Positions 8,728 through 14,983 are shown, counted from the first letter of the stretch. The stretch is DNA of 15,398 nt from Chitinophagaceae bacterium (GCA_025455665.1 JALOMC010000020.1:1-15398); one strand, 5' to 3'. The notes: generated by a model not told the origin, from the sequence alone. Made by a program: numbers and translations.

Positions 8728-8735
8728 TAAAAGTA
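8728..8735 (-). promoter_or_regulatory. -7 promoter element for the response regulator gene
   Basis: The minus strand reads TACTTTTA, seven of eight positions of TAnnTTTG, followed by TATCA and then the ATG. The transcript would start almost exactly at the start codon. No clear -33 TTTG is found. Confidence 0.5.
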
Positions 8736-8811
8736 GTATGCAGCTATGGGCTGTACCATACCTAATTTTTGGTAAAGTACCGCGGCTTTTTTTTTCAGCA
8801 AGGCCAACCTG

Positions 8812-8819
8812 TAATTTTA
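8812..8819 (+). promoter_or_regulatory. -7 promoter element for the histidine kinase gene
   Basis: TAATTTTA matches seven of eight positions of TAnnTTTG and lies six bases before the ATG at 8826. A T run at 8787-8795 sits where a -33 element would be. A second near match, TAATTTTT, lies at 8763-8770. Confidence 0.45.
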
Positions 8820-8825
8820 GTGCTT

Positions 8826-10646
8826 ATGAGGCGATGGTTAGTCGGCTTTCTGATGAGTTGGTGGGCGATGCTGCCCGCAGGCGATGCCCGTGCGCAATCG
8901 GTAGCCGAGATAGATTCGGCCATGGCCAGCCTGGCGCAAGCGGGGTCCGATTCGGCCTATATACGTACTTGCTTTTTTGTGGCCGATGCCTACATGGATG
9001 CCGACCAGTATGATAGTGCGCAAATCTGGCTGAACAAGATTCATGAGCGGCTACCTATCAAAAAGGCCTCGCTTTTCAACTACTATCTGCTGAGCCGGCA
9101 GGCCGAAGTATACTACTACAATAACCTGCAGCAATTGGGCCTGCAAGAAAGCCTGCGGGCACTGGATAGAGCAGAGCAAATGGGCGATAGTTTGCTGATA
9201 GCTGACGGTTGCAATTTTGTGGGCCTTTTTCTGATGAATATGGATAGCGTGGCCAAGGCAGTGCCTTATTTCTACAAAGGACTTTCTTGCATGCAAAAGC
9301 CCCCTTATTCCGATCAGTATTTCAATCTGACCTATCCGCACCACCTGTATGGCAATTTGGCCGAGGCTTACCTGAAGCTATCAAAGCCAGACAGTTCCAG
9401 TTACGCCTCCTATCAGTCGCTGGCGCAAGCTGCAGCCATTGGCCGCGACCGGGGTATGGCCATCGCACATGCTAATTTGGGCGAAATTTTTTTGAAGAAA
9501 GGCCTGCCAGACTCCGCCCGGCAGCATTTTCAACAAGCAGTTGGCATAGCGGGCAGGTCCGAAGATTTTGATGTGGAGCAAATGGCATACGGCGGTTTGG
9601 GTCGGGCCTTTTTGTTGCAAGGTGATTTTGCCAAGGCACGTCAGCAATTCGATTCGGGCATGGCAGTCATGGTAAGGTTTCCACAGCTCAATCGTTTTTT
9701 CGCTCTGCAGTTTTTGAATGCAGTAGCAAAAGCATACCGGCAAATGAACGACCGCGAAGGATTGGCCGTAGTGCTTGAAAAAATCAACACATTGCAAGCT
9801 GAAGCGCTGCAGGGTACAAACCAGCAACTGCAGATAATACTAAACGCCAGCATCGACAATGAGAAACGACTACTGAGTATGGAGGTAAGCGAGGCAAGAC
9901 AGGCGCAGAAATTGGCCAATAGTCGTTTTGCTATTACACTTACTTCCATGGCGTTGTTGGGTTTTGTGTTTTTGCTGTATTACTATTATCAAAAGCAGCG
10001 CAATGCTATGAACCGCATCCGGCAAAAAATAAGTCAGGACCTGCACGATGATATTGGTGCCTCGCTTAGCAGCTTGCAGATTTATGGCACCATTGCCCGA
10101 CAAACCATGCAGGCCGAGCCCGAAAAAGCTGCTGCCATGATTGATAAAATCGTAGGCCAGTCGAATGAGCTGATGGACAACATGAGCGACATTGTGTGGA
10201 GTATGCAGCCTGCGGGTGAGCAAACGGCATCGCTGCAAAGCCGGATAAAAAACTACGGAGCCGAGCTGCTGCACAACAAAGACATTGCTTTTGAATATCA
10301 CATTTTGCCGGAAGCCGAGAAAAGCCTTGAGCACTTACTGGCCCGGAAAAATATTTTGCTGATTGTGAAAGAAGCCATCAACAACATTGCCAAGTACAGC
10401 CAGGCCACTGCGGCGCAGGTACAGCTTAGCATCAGTGGTACGGAGCTGATAGTAGACATAAGCGACAATGGCATTGGTTTTGACAGCAGCAATGAAAACG
10501 TTGATGGCAACGGCCTGCGCAATATGCGGCACCGTACCGAAGAACTGCTGGGGCAAATGCAGCTTCGAACAGGCGTAGGCATGGGTACACATATAAATGT
10601 GCGGGTACCGCTCACAAGTTTGGGCCGCAAATCGGCTATTTGGTAG
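8826..10646 (+). CDS. TPR-containing sensor histidine kinase
   Basis: This is a membrane sensor that autophosphorylates on histidine and passes phosphate to a response regulator, probably the divergent neighbour. I chose the ATG at 8826 over an in-frame TTG at 8769 because it begins a clear signal peptide (MRRWLVGFLMSWWAMLPAG, with ARA-Q cleavage near residue 23). In the 606-residue product, residues 25-335 are helical tetratricopeptide-like repeats predicted to be periplasmic; clear examples are LGEIFLKKGLPDSARQHFQQ and LGRAFLLQGDFAKARQQFDS. A coiled region follows, then one membrane segment (about 368-387). The HisKA_3 phosphoacceptor is His407 in SQDLHDDIGASLSSLQ. The HATPase domain has EAINNIAKYS (from 516), DNGIGF (547-552) and GNGLRNM (561-567). 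This architecture is common in Bacteroidota. The signal sensed is unknown. Confidence 0.93.
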   Translation: MRRWLVGFLMSWWAMLPAGDARAQSVAEIDSAMASLAQAGSDSAYIRTCFFVADAYMDADQYDSAQIWLNKIHERLPIKKASLFNYYLLSRQAEVYYYNNLQQLGLQESLRALDRAEQMGDSLLIADGCNFVGLFLMNMDSVAKAVPYFYKGLSCMQKPPYSDQYFNLTYPHHLYGNLAEAYLKLSKPDSSSYASYQSLAQAAAIGRDRGMAIAHANLGEIFLKKGLPDSARQHFQQAVGIAGRSEDFDVEQMAYGGLGRAFLLQGDFAKARQQFDSGMAVMVRFPQLNRFFALQFLNAVAKAYRQMNDREGLAVVLEKINTLQAEALQGTNQQLQIILNASIDNEKRLLSMEVSEARQAQKLANSRFAITLTSMALLGFVFLLYYYYQKQRNAMNRIRQKISQDLHDDIGASLSSLQIYGTIARQTMQAEPEKAAAMIDKIVGQSNELMDNMSDIVWSMQPAGEQTASLQSRIKNYGAELLHNKDIAFEYHILPEAEKSLEHLLARKNILLIVKEAINNIAKYSQATAAQVQLSISGTELIVDISDNGIGFDSSNENVDGNGLRNMRHRTEELLGQMQLRTGVGMGTHINVRVPLTSLGRKSAIW

Positions 10647-10669
10647 GCCGACCTGCTGCGCCAGCTGTT

Positions 10670-10677
10670 TATTTTTG
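10670..10677 (+). promoter_or_regulatory. -7 promoter element for the exported orphan gene
   Basis: TATTTTTG matches TAnnTTTG completely and ends eight bases before the ATG at 10686. This suggests that the gene has its own near-leaderless transcript even though it lies only 39 bases after the histidine kinase gene. A TTTG at 10639-10642 is too far upstream (27-base spacer) to be a convincing -33 element. Confidence 0.5.
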
Positions 10678-10685
10678 TGGCTACT

Positions 10686-11225
10686 ATGAAAAAGCGATTG
10701 GCAGGAATGATGCTGGCAGGCTGTATGCTGGCACTGATATCGGCGGCACAGCAACCCGTGATTTCCAGCATGGGTGTGGGTGAGCTTCGCATTCTTCAAA
10801 CGCAGCAGCAGGTAGAAAAGCTGCTGGGTAAAAAGCTGTCTATTCGAAGCAAGCAGGCCAACGAGCGGGGTATAGATACGGTGTGGACTGAGTACCTGGG
10901 TATGCGCTTGCAACTGGTATTCTCCTACTACACCATGATGGATGACGACCTGCCTTCGCCCAAACTATACAGCATTTATACCGATGCAGCTGGCGCAAAA
11001 ACACGAAGTGGCATCGCACCGGGCGACGATAAGTTTGACATCATCAAAAAACTCGATGGCCGCCGGCTGACCATTGGGCCCGATTGGCAAAAGGAGGCCT
11101 TGCCCGACAAGCAGCGCTACAGCGTGGTCAGGCTTTCTGATTACGACAACAGTACTTTTCTCAACTTTTACTTTGTCGATAATAAGTTGGTAGCTTTTGA
11201 AGTAGGGGTAGAAGAAGGCTGTTGA
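10686..11225 (+). CDS. Exported protein of unknown function
   Basis: I do not recognise this 179-residue protein. The ATG at 10686 (a GTG three codons upstream is less likely) gives MKKR followed by a hydrophobic stretch to about residue 23, a signal peptide. LAGC at residues 10-13 resembles a lipobox, but the hydrophobic run continues past the cysteine to ISAAQQ, so ordinary signal peptidase cleavage seems at least as likely. The mature part holds two weakly similar segments. One contains VGELRILQTQQQVEKLLGKK and the other SGIAPGDDKFDIIKKLDGRR, each a short strand, a helix and a Gly turn. This loosely recalls BamE/SmpA-like small envelope domains. The similarity is suggestive only. It follows the histidine kinase by 39 bases but has its own promoter candidate, and it converges on lptB with a 9-base gap. 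Confidence 0.8.
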   Translation: MKKRLAGMMLAGCMLALISAAQQPVISSMGVGELRILQTQQQVEKLLGKKLSIRSKQANERGIDTVWTEYLGMRLQLVFSYYTMMDDDLPSPKLYSIYTDAAGAKTRSGIAPGDDKFDIIKKLDGRRLTIGPDWQKEALPDKQRYSVVRLSDYDNSTFLNFYFVDNKLVAFEVGVEEGC

Positions 11226-11230
11226 CAGCC
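11217..11230. other. Small hairpin spanning a stop codon at a convergent gene junction
   Basis: GGCTG (11217-11221), a TTGA loop and CAGCC (11226-11230) form a perfect five-base stem that contains the TGA stop of the exported orphan. There is no T tract, so it is not a standard terminator. It is the only hairpin at the tight junction with lptB. Confidence 0.35.
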
Positions 11231-11234
11231 AGAA

Positions 11235-12041
11235 TCACAACGCATCATCTGCCTGCGTGGCCGCCTGGCGCCTTTCAGCATGGTGGCGCTCCATATCTAT
11301 GATCCAGTCTTTTCGGCGTAGTTCAAAGTTGGTACCCAGGTAAAGGCGTCGCACTTGTTCATCGTCGGCCAGTTCGGGGGCTGTACCGTGCTTGAAAATT
11401 TTACCATCTATCAGCAGATAGGCACGGTCGCAAATACTGAGCGTTTCGTTTACGTTATGGTCAGTGATGAGGATGCCAATGTTGCGATACTTTAGCTTGG
11501 CCACCACGGTTTGAATATCTTCTACCGCAATGGGATCGACACCAGCAAATGGTTCATCCAGCAAAATGAATTTTGGGTCTACCGCCAGGGCCCGGGCTAT
11601 TTCAGTACGCCGGCGTTCGCCACCACTCAGGCTGTCGCCATTGTTTTTGCGTACATGGTGCAGGTTAAACTCGGTCAGCAGTTCTTCTACCTTTTGCTGG
11701 CGTTGGCTTTTTTTCATGTTGGTCATTTCCAGCACGGCCATAATGTTGTCTTCTACGGTCAGTTTCCGAAACACACTGGCTTCTTGCGGTAGGTAGCCAA
11801 TGCCCATTTGGGCCCGCTTGTACATGGGCAGCCTTGTAATGTCGGTATCATTCAGGTACACCTGCCCTTCGTCGGGCCTGATGAGGCCTACCACCATGTA
11901 AAAATTAGTGGTTTTGCCAGCGCCGTTGGGCCCCAGCAGGCCTACTATTTCCCCCTGGGTCACGTTTACCGATACATGATCTACCACGGTGCGGCCGCTG
12001 TAGGTCTTTACCAATTGCTCTGTACGAATGCTGAGTTGCAA
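11235..12041 (-). CDS. lptB: Lipopolysaccharide export ABC transporter ATP-binding protein LptB
   Basis: LptB is the cytoplasmic ATPase that drives LptFG to extract lipopolysaccharide from the inner membrane and push it along the Lpt bridge. The 268-residue product has Walker A GPNGAGKTT (37-45) followed by the LptB-typical NFYMVVGLI, a Q-loop at Gln86, the ABC signature LSGGERRR (138-145), Walker B ILLDEPFAGVDPIAVEDIQ (159-177) and the switch His195. The FAGVDPIAV and GGERRRTEIARALA stretches separate LptB from other ABC ATPases. The only start that fits is TTG at 12041: an in-frame TAA lies five codons upstream and the first ATG lies beyond Walker A. The tail after about residue 245 is an extra charged 20-25 residues compared with E. 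coli (241). No other lpt gene is in the window, so it stands alone, convergent with the exported orphan and divergent from metF. Confidence 0.95.
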   Translation of the reverse strand: MQLSIRTEQLVKTYSGRTVVDHVSVNVTQGEIVGLLGPNGAGKTTNFYMVVGLIRPDEGQVYLNDTDITRLPMYKRAQMGIGYLPQEASVFRKLTVEDNIMAVLEMTNMKKSQRQQKVEELLTEFNLHHVRKNNGDSLSGGERRRTEIARALAVDPKFILLDEPFAGVDPIAVEDIQTVVAKLKYRNIGILITDHNVNETLSICDRAYLLIDGKIFKHGTAPELADDEQVRRLYLGTNFELRRKDWIIDMERHHAERRQAATQADDAL

Positions 12042-12057
12042 ATGCCGGATGTTTTAG

Positions 12058-12065
12058 CAAATGTA
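12058..12065 (-). promoter_or_regulatory. -7 promoter element for lptB
   Basis: The minus strand reads TACATTTG, a full match to TAnnTTTG, 16 bases before the TTG start codon. No -33 TTTG is visible 19-21 bases further upstream. Its position supports the TTG start. Confidence 0.5.
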
Positions 12066-12186
12066 TAGGCTGCGGCGGCACGGTGCCGGTGCCGAAATCT
12101 TAAATATGCCACCCTGCTGGGGGAGGTGGCCAATAGCCGGCCTGCCCACCAGTACCTTGAAAGCGAAGCCCTTGCGTTCCACAGTT

Positions 12187-12218
12187 TTTGCTGAAACCGG
12201 CCGCCGGGCCTAAGTTTG
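12187..12218 (+). promoter_or_regulatory. Two-element Bacteroidota promoter for metF
   Basis: TTTG (12187-12190) is followed after exactly 20 bases by TAAGTTTG (12211-12218), matching both the -33 and -7 consensus of the main Bacteroidota sigma factor. It is the only promoter in the window with both elements. Transcription would begin near 12223-12226, leaving a leader of about 110 bases before the metF ATG. Confidence 0.7.
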
Positions 12219-12237
12219 CGCCTGCAAAAGCTTTTGG

Positions 12238-12312
12238 CTTCCCTGCATCCGGCAGGGAAGGCATGTATAAGCAGATGCCCCACACCAAAGCAAGGCACCC
12301 GGCAGCTGCCGG
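12238..12312 (+). other. Structured metF leader with three hairpin-forming sequences
   Basis: Three inverted repeats lie in order. CTTCCCTGC (12238-12246) pairs perfectly with GCAGGGAAG (12252-12260) across a five-base loop. GGCAT (12260-12264) pairs with ATGCC (12275-12279). CCGGCAGCTGCCGG (12299-12312) is a perfect 14-base palindrome, and the direct repeat GGCACCC occurs at 12294-12300 and 12311-12317 around it. None matches a SAM, SAH, cobalamin or tetrahydrofolate riboswitch consensus that I can recognise. The lptB-metF gap (12042-12335) otherwise holds only the promoters and one weak hairpin, GCCACC/GGTGGC, at 12108-12130. Confidence 0.45.
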
Positions 12313-12335
12313 CACCCAACAAGAAAAACAAGCAC

Positions 12336-13292
12336 ATGAAAGTAACCGAACACGTAGCCCGGGCCAACGGCAGCACGCTGGTGAGCTTCGAAGTTTTGCC
12401 GCCATTAAAAGGTAAAACCATCCAAACCCTGTACGAGCACCTCGATCCGCTGATGGAGTTCAACCCGCCATGGATCAATGTGACTTACCACCGTGCCGAA
12501 ACCATGTTTAAAAAGAAGGCCGATGGCAACTTTGAAAAAGTAGAGGTACGCAAGCGCCCCGGCACCGTAGGCATTTGTGCGGCCCTGCGCAACCACTACA
12601 ATGTAGATGCCGTGCCGCATTTGATTTGTGGGGGTTTTAGCAAGCAGGAAACAGAGAACGCTCTCATCGATCTGCACTTTTTAGGCATCGACAACGTGCT
12701 GGTACTGCGTGGCGACGCCGAGAAAAACGAGCCCAGCTTTGTGCCCCACGCCGATGGCCACCAGCACGCTACCGACCTGCTGAAGCAAGTGGTAGACCTG
12801 AACCATGGCCTGTATCTGGAAAGCGACATCCAAAATGGCGGCAAAACCAACTTCTGTATTGGCGTAGCCGGCTACCCCGAAAAGCACTTTGAGGCACCGA
12901 ACCTGGAAATAGACCTGCAGTACCTGAAGGAAAAGGTAGATGGTGGTGCTGACTACATTATGACCCAGATGTTTTTCGACAATCAAAAGTTTTTTGAGTT
13001 TGAAAAAGCCTGCCGGGCTTGCGGCATCAATGTGCCGATCATTCCGGGTCTGAAGCCGCTGACCACCAAGAAACAATTGACCGTGCTACCCCGTATTTTT
13101 CATGTGGATATACCTACAGAGCTGAGCCTGGCAGTGATGAAATGCAAGAGCGACGCTGAAGTAGAACAAATTGGTACCGAGTGGCTGATACAGCAGTCGA
13201 AGGAGCTGAAGGCACACGGCGTGCCGGTGCTACACTACTACACCTTGGGCAAGCCCCGGGTCATTTGGAATGTGGTGAAGGAAATTTCTTAA
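12336..13292 (+). CDS. metF: 5,10-methylenetetrahydrofolate reductase
   Basis: MetF is a cytoplasmic flavoenzyme that reduces 5,10-methylene-THF to 5-methyl-THF, the methyl donor for methionine synthase. The 318-residue product shows the TIM-barrel landmarks: FEVLPP (18-23, with Glu19 at the catalytic Glu position), INVTYHR (47-53), LRGD (124-127), GVAGYPEKH (176-184), TQMFFD (210-215), PIIPGLKPL (234-242) and HYYTLG (300-305). E. coli MetF is 296 residues, so the length is normal. The frame is open upstream to 12216. I chose the ATG at 12336 because it places MKVTEHV at the expected distance from FEVLPP and because the upstream part overlaps the promoter. It stands alone between its own promoter and terminator, with no metH or other methionine gene nearby. 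Confidence 0.95.
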   Translation: MKVTEHVARANGSTLVSFEVLPPLKGKTIQTLYEHLDPLMEFNPPWINVTYHRAETMFKKKADGNFEKVEVRKRPGTVGICAALRNHYNVDAVPHLICGGFSKQETENALIDLHFLGIDNVLVLRGDAEKNEPSFVPHADGHQHATDLLKQVVDLNHGLYLESDIQNGGKTNFCIGVAGYPEKHFEAPNLEIDLQYLKEKVDGGADYIMTQMFFDNQKFFEFEKACRACGINVPIIPGLKPLTTKKQLTVLPRIFHVDIPTELSLAVMKCKSDAEVEQIGTEWLIQQSKELKAHGVPVLHYYTLGKPRVIWNVVKEIS

Positions 13293-13317
13293 GTGGCCTG
13301 AGGCCATGCCATGAAAG

Positions 13318-13351
13318 AAAAAAGCGGCTCCTTTTCGGGAGCCGCTTTTTT
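13318..13351. terminator. Bidirectional rho-independent terminator after metF
   Basis: A perfect 14-base inverted repeat (13318-13331 and 13338-13351; core GCGGCTCC/GGAGCCGC) encloses a six-base loop and is flanked by A and T runs. It lies 25 bases after the metF stop and touches the stop codon of the 83-residue minus-strand gene at 13351, so it can end transcripts from both sides. Confidence 0.92.
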
Positions 13352-13602
13352 TAGTTTTTGCTGGTGCAAAACACAAAAGGCTTGTCGCAATCGTGCTGTC
13401 GCAAATGCTCTAGCACTTTAGATGGCTTGGTGATAAGCCGGTAGCGGTTGAGATCGATGATTTCGACGGCGTGGCAGCGGGCGGCCGGTTCAATGGCGGC
13501 CAGCACCAATTGCTCCAACTCACGGGCCGCTGCTTCCAGCATCTCGGCGTCGTCGTGCTCTTTCCGCACTACGTATAGGTCGGTTTTCACTCGCTGCGGC
13601 AT
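13351..13602 (-). CDS. Small protein of unknown function (83 residues)
   Basis: I recognise no family. From the ATG at 13602 the product is MPQRVKTDLYVV followed by a charged helix rich in Asp/Glu/Ala (about 14-42), a beta-like stretch AVEIIDLNRYRL (45-56) and a C-terminal part with three cysteines overall (Cys43, Cys72, Cys79). There is no signal peptide or membrane segment, so a cytoplasmic location is likely. The frame stays open to a GTG at 13719, but that longer version overlaps the lipoprotein gene in another frame, so I prefer the ATG. Its stop codon abuts the terminator, as expected of the last gene in a unit. It lies 58 bases downstream of the lipoprotein gene on the same strand and may share its transcript. 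Coding status is probable rather than proven. Confidence 0.6.
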   Translation of the reverse strand: MPQRVKTDLYVVRKEHDDAEMLEAAARELEQLVLAAIEPAARCHAVEIIDLNRYRLITKPSKVLEHLRQHDCDKPFVFCTSKN

Positions 13603-13660
13603 AAAAAAAGGCTTCTGATGGATGGATGAAAGGGCCGTGCGGGCCACAGTGGCAAGATGG

Positions 13661-13774
13661 CTAGTAACCAACCATGCCGGCTTTTTGCGGACACCCGCAG
13701 CCTTTGCTGCTGCGGGCACTGCCGCTGCACGCAGCCAACCCTATCAACAACACTACAAACAGCATCCATTTCAT
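13661..13774 (-). CDS. Tiny Cys-rich lipoprotein (37 residues)
   Basis: The product begins MKWMLFVVLLIGLAAC: a basic N-terminus, a hydrophobic core and a textbook lipobox, LAAC, with the lipidated Cys at residue 16. The mature peptide is only 22 residues and contains KGCGCPQKAGMVGY at its end, with a Cys-x-Cys-Pro pair and a Gly-rich end. Very small lipoproteins with a CP...G-x-V-GY type ending are something I associate with Bacteroidota, but I cannot name a function. An in-frame ATG at 13786 would add Met-Thr-Asn-Lys. The gene is antisense to an otherwise unexplained upstream extension of the glycosyltransferase frame. It lies 58 bases before the 83-residue gene. No convincing promoter element is seen upstream. 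Confidence 0.65.
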   Translation of the reverse strand: MKWMLFVVLLIGLAACSGSARSSKGCGCPQKAGMVGY

Positions 13775-13882
13775 TTTGTTGGTCATAGCACAATTTTTTA
13801 CGGATTTTGCGGCACGGCCGCTATACTGCTAAACGCTAAAGTCAGCATTTTTCATACTCGGGCCGAAAAAAAAGAAGATACA

Positions 13883-14983
13883 ATGGCCGAAATGCCGCAC
13901 ATATTGGTAGCTCCGCTAGACTGGGGCCTGGGCCATGCCACCCGCTGTATACCCCTGGTGCGGGGCTTGCTGGCTGCCGGCGCCCGGGTAACGCTGGCTG
14001 CCGAGGGGTCACAGGCTGCGCTGCTGCAGGCCGAGTTTCCGCAGCTACCCCTGCTGCCACTGCCAGGGTACCGCATCCGCTTCAGCCGCTACTTTAACCT
14101 GGCTACTATACTGGCCCAAACCCCCCGCTTGCAGCGCTGTATAGCGGCCGAGCACCAATGGCTGCAAGGGCAGCAGGCGCAGCACCATTTTGATGCGGTG
14201 ATTAGCGACAATCGCTACGGCCTGTGGACGCCGCATTGCCCCAGTATACTGCTGACGCACCAGCTGCAGCCTGCTATGCCCTGGGGGCTGGGCTGGGCAC
14301 AGGCGCAGGCACGCCGCCGCTTTTACAACTGGATAGAAAACTTTGATGCCTGCTGGGTACCCGATGTGGCCGATGCTACCTACAACCTGAGCGGCCTGCT
14401 GGGCCACCCGCCCGAACTGCCCAACCTGCCGGTGCACTACATAGGCCCCCTTAGCCGGCTGGAGCCACCCGCCCGGCTGCCAGCCAAAAAGTATACGCTG
14501 CTGATGCTACTATCGGGGCCGGAGCCGCAGCGTAGCCTGCTGGAGCAACGCCTGCTGGCACAGGCCGAAAAGGTAGAAGGCACCCACCTGCTGGTAAGGG
14601 GCCTGCCGGCCACACCAGGCGCACAGCTGGCCGTGCCGCACAATGTGGTGGCCATACCCCATATGGCACCTGCTATGCTGGCCGATGCGATGCTATCGGC
14701 CGAGTATGTGCTGAGCAGAGGGGGCTATAGCACCCTGATGGATGTGGCCAGGCTGGGTGGACGCAACATAATAGTACCAACACCGGGCCAAACCGAACAG
14801 TACTACCTGGCCCAACGCTGGCAAGCGGCCGGCATGGCGGTGGCCGGCCGGCAGCGGGGGCTGCGGCTGGCCAGGCTGCTGGCCCTGGCCCAACAGCATG
14901 CCTACCCGCCGCCAAGCTGGCCCACGGCAGCGCCACTGCAGCCCTGGCTGCTACAGTGGCTGAATAGCCTGACTGGCCGGTAG
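13883..14983 (+). CDS. MurG-like glycosyltransferase family protein
   Basis: This is a predicted GT-B glycosyltransferase of 366 residues that probably transfers a sugar from a nucleotide donor; donor and acceptor are unknown. The N-terminus HILVAPLDWGLGHATRC (6-22) has the Gly-rich loop and His18 typical of MurG-like and related enzymes. A donor-binding region at 278-308 reads SRGGYSTLMDVARLGGRNII then VPTPGQTEQYY. The middle has SDNRYGLW and an SGPEPQR loop near residue 212. There is no signal peptide. I chose the ATG at 13883, preceded by an A-rich stretch, instead of upstream codons in the open frame back to 13622, which run antisense to the lipoprotein gene and lack family features. Codon use is strongly biased to CTG and GCC, and GC content looks higher than in nearby genes. 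The EamA transporter gene follows on the same strand. Confidence 0.88.
   Translation: MAEMPHILVAPLDWGLGHATRCIPLVRGLLAAGARVTLAAEGSQAALLQAEFPQLPLLPLPGYRIRFSRYFNLATILAQTPRLQRCIAAEHQWLQGQQAQHHFDAVISDNRYGLWTPHCPSILLTHQLQPAMPWGLGWAQAQARRRFYNWIENFDACWVPDVADATYNLSGLLGHPPELPNLPVHYIGPLSRLEPPARLPAKKYTLLMLLSGPEPQRSLLEQRLLAQAEKVEGTHLLVRGLPATPGAQLAVPHNVVAIPHMAPAMLADAMLSAEYVLSRGGYSTLMDVARLGGRNIIVPTPGQTEQYYLAQRWQAAGMAVAGRQRGLRLARLLALAQQHAYPPPSWPTAAPLQPWLLQWLNSLTGR

Noticed and set aside
10686..10724. Calling the exported orphan a lipoprotein from LAGC at residues 10-13
   Set aside because: The hydrophobic stretch continues about ten residues beyond the cysteine, so the lipobox is poorly placed; it is recorded as ambiguous only.
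12219..12335. SAM-I-type riboswitch before metF
   Set aside because: The conserved SAM-I core and the anti-terminator/terminator arrangement are absent; only generic hairpins are visible, so no riboswitch class is claimed.
12008..12478. Minus-strand open frames of 156 and 101 codons across the lptB-metF gap
   Set aside because: They overlap the start of metF and the lptB promoter region, have Trp/Arg/Cys-rich translations without motifs, and conflict with the metF promoter and ATG.
13587..13793. 68-codon minus-strand frame overlapping the lipoprotein gene
   Set aside because: It is the wrong frame over the same DNA; the neighbouring frame gives a clean lipoprotein signal whereas this one gives no signal or motif.
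13622..13882. Upstream extension of the glycosyltransferase frame by 87 codons
   Set aside because: It has no glycosyltransferase features and runs antisense to the lipoprotein gene; the family N-terminus starts at the ATG at 13883.
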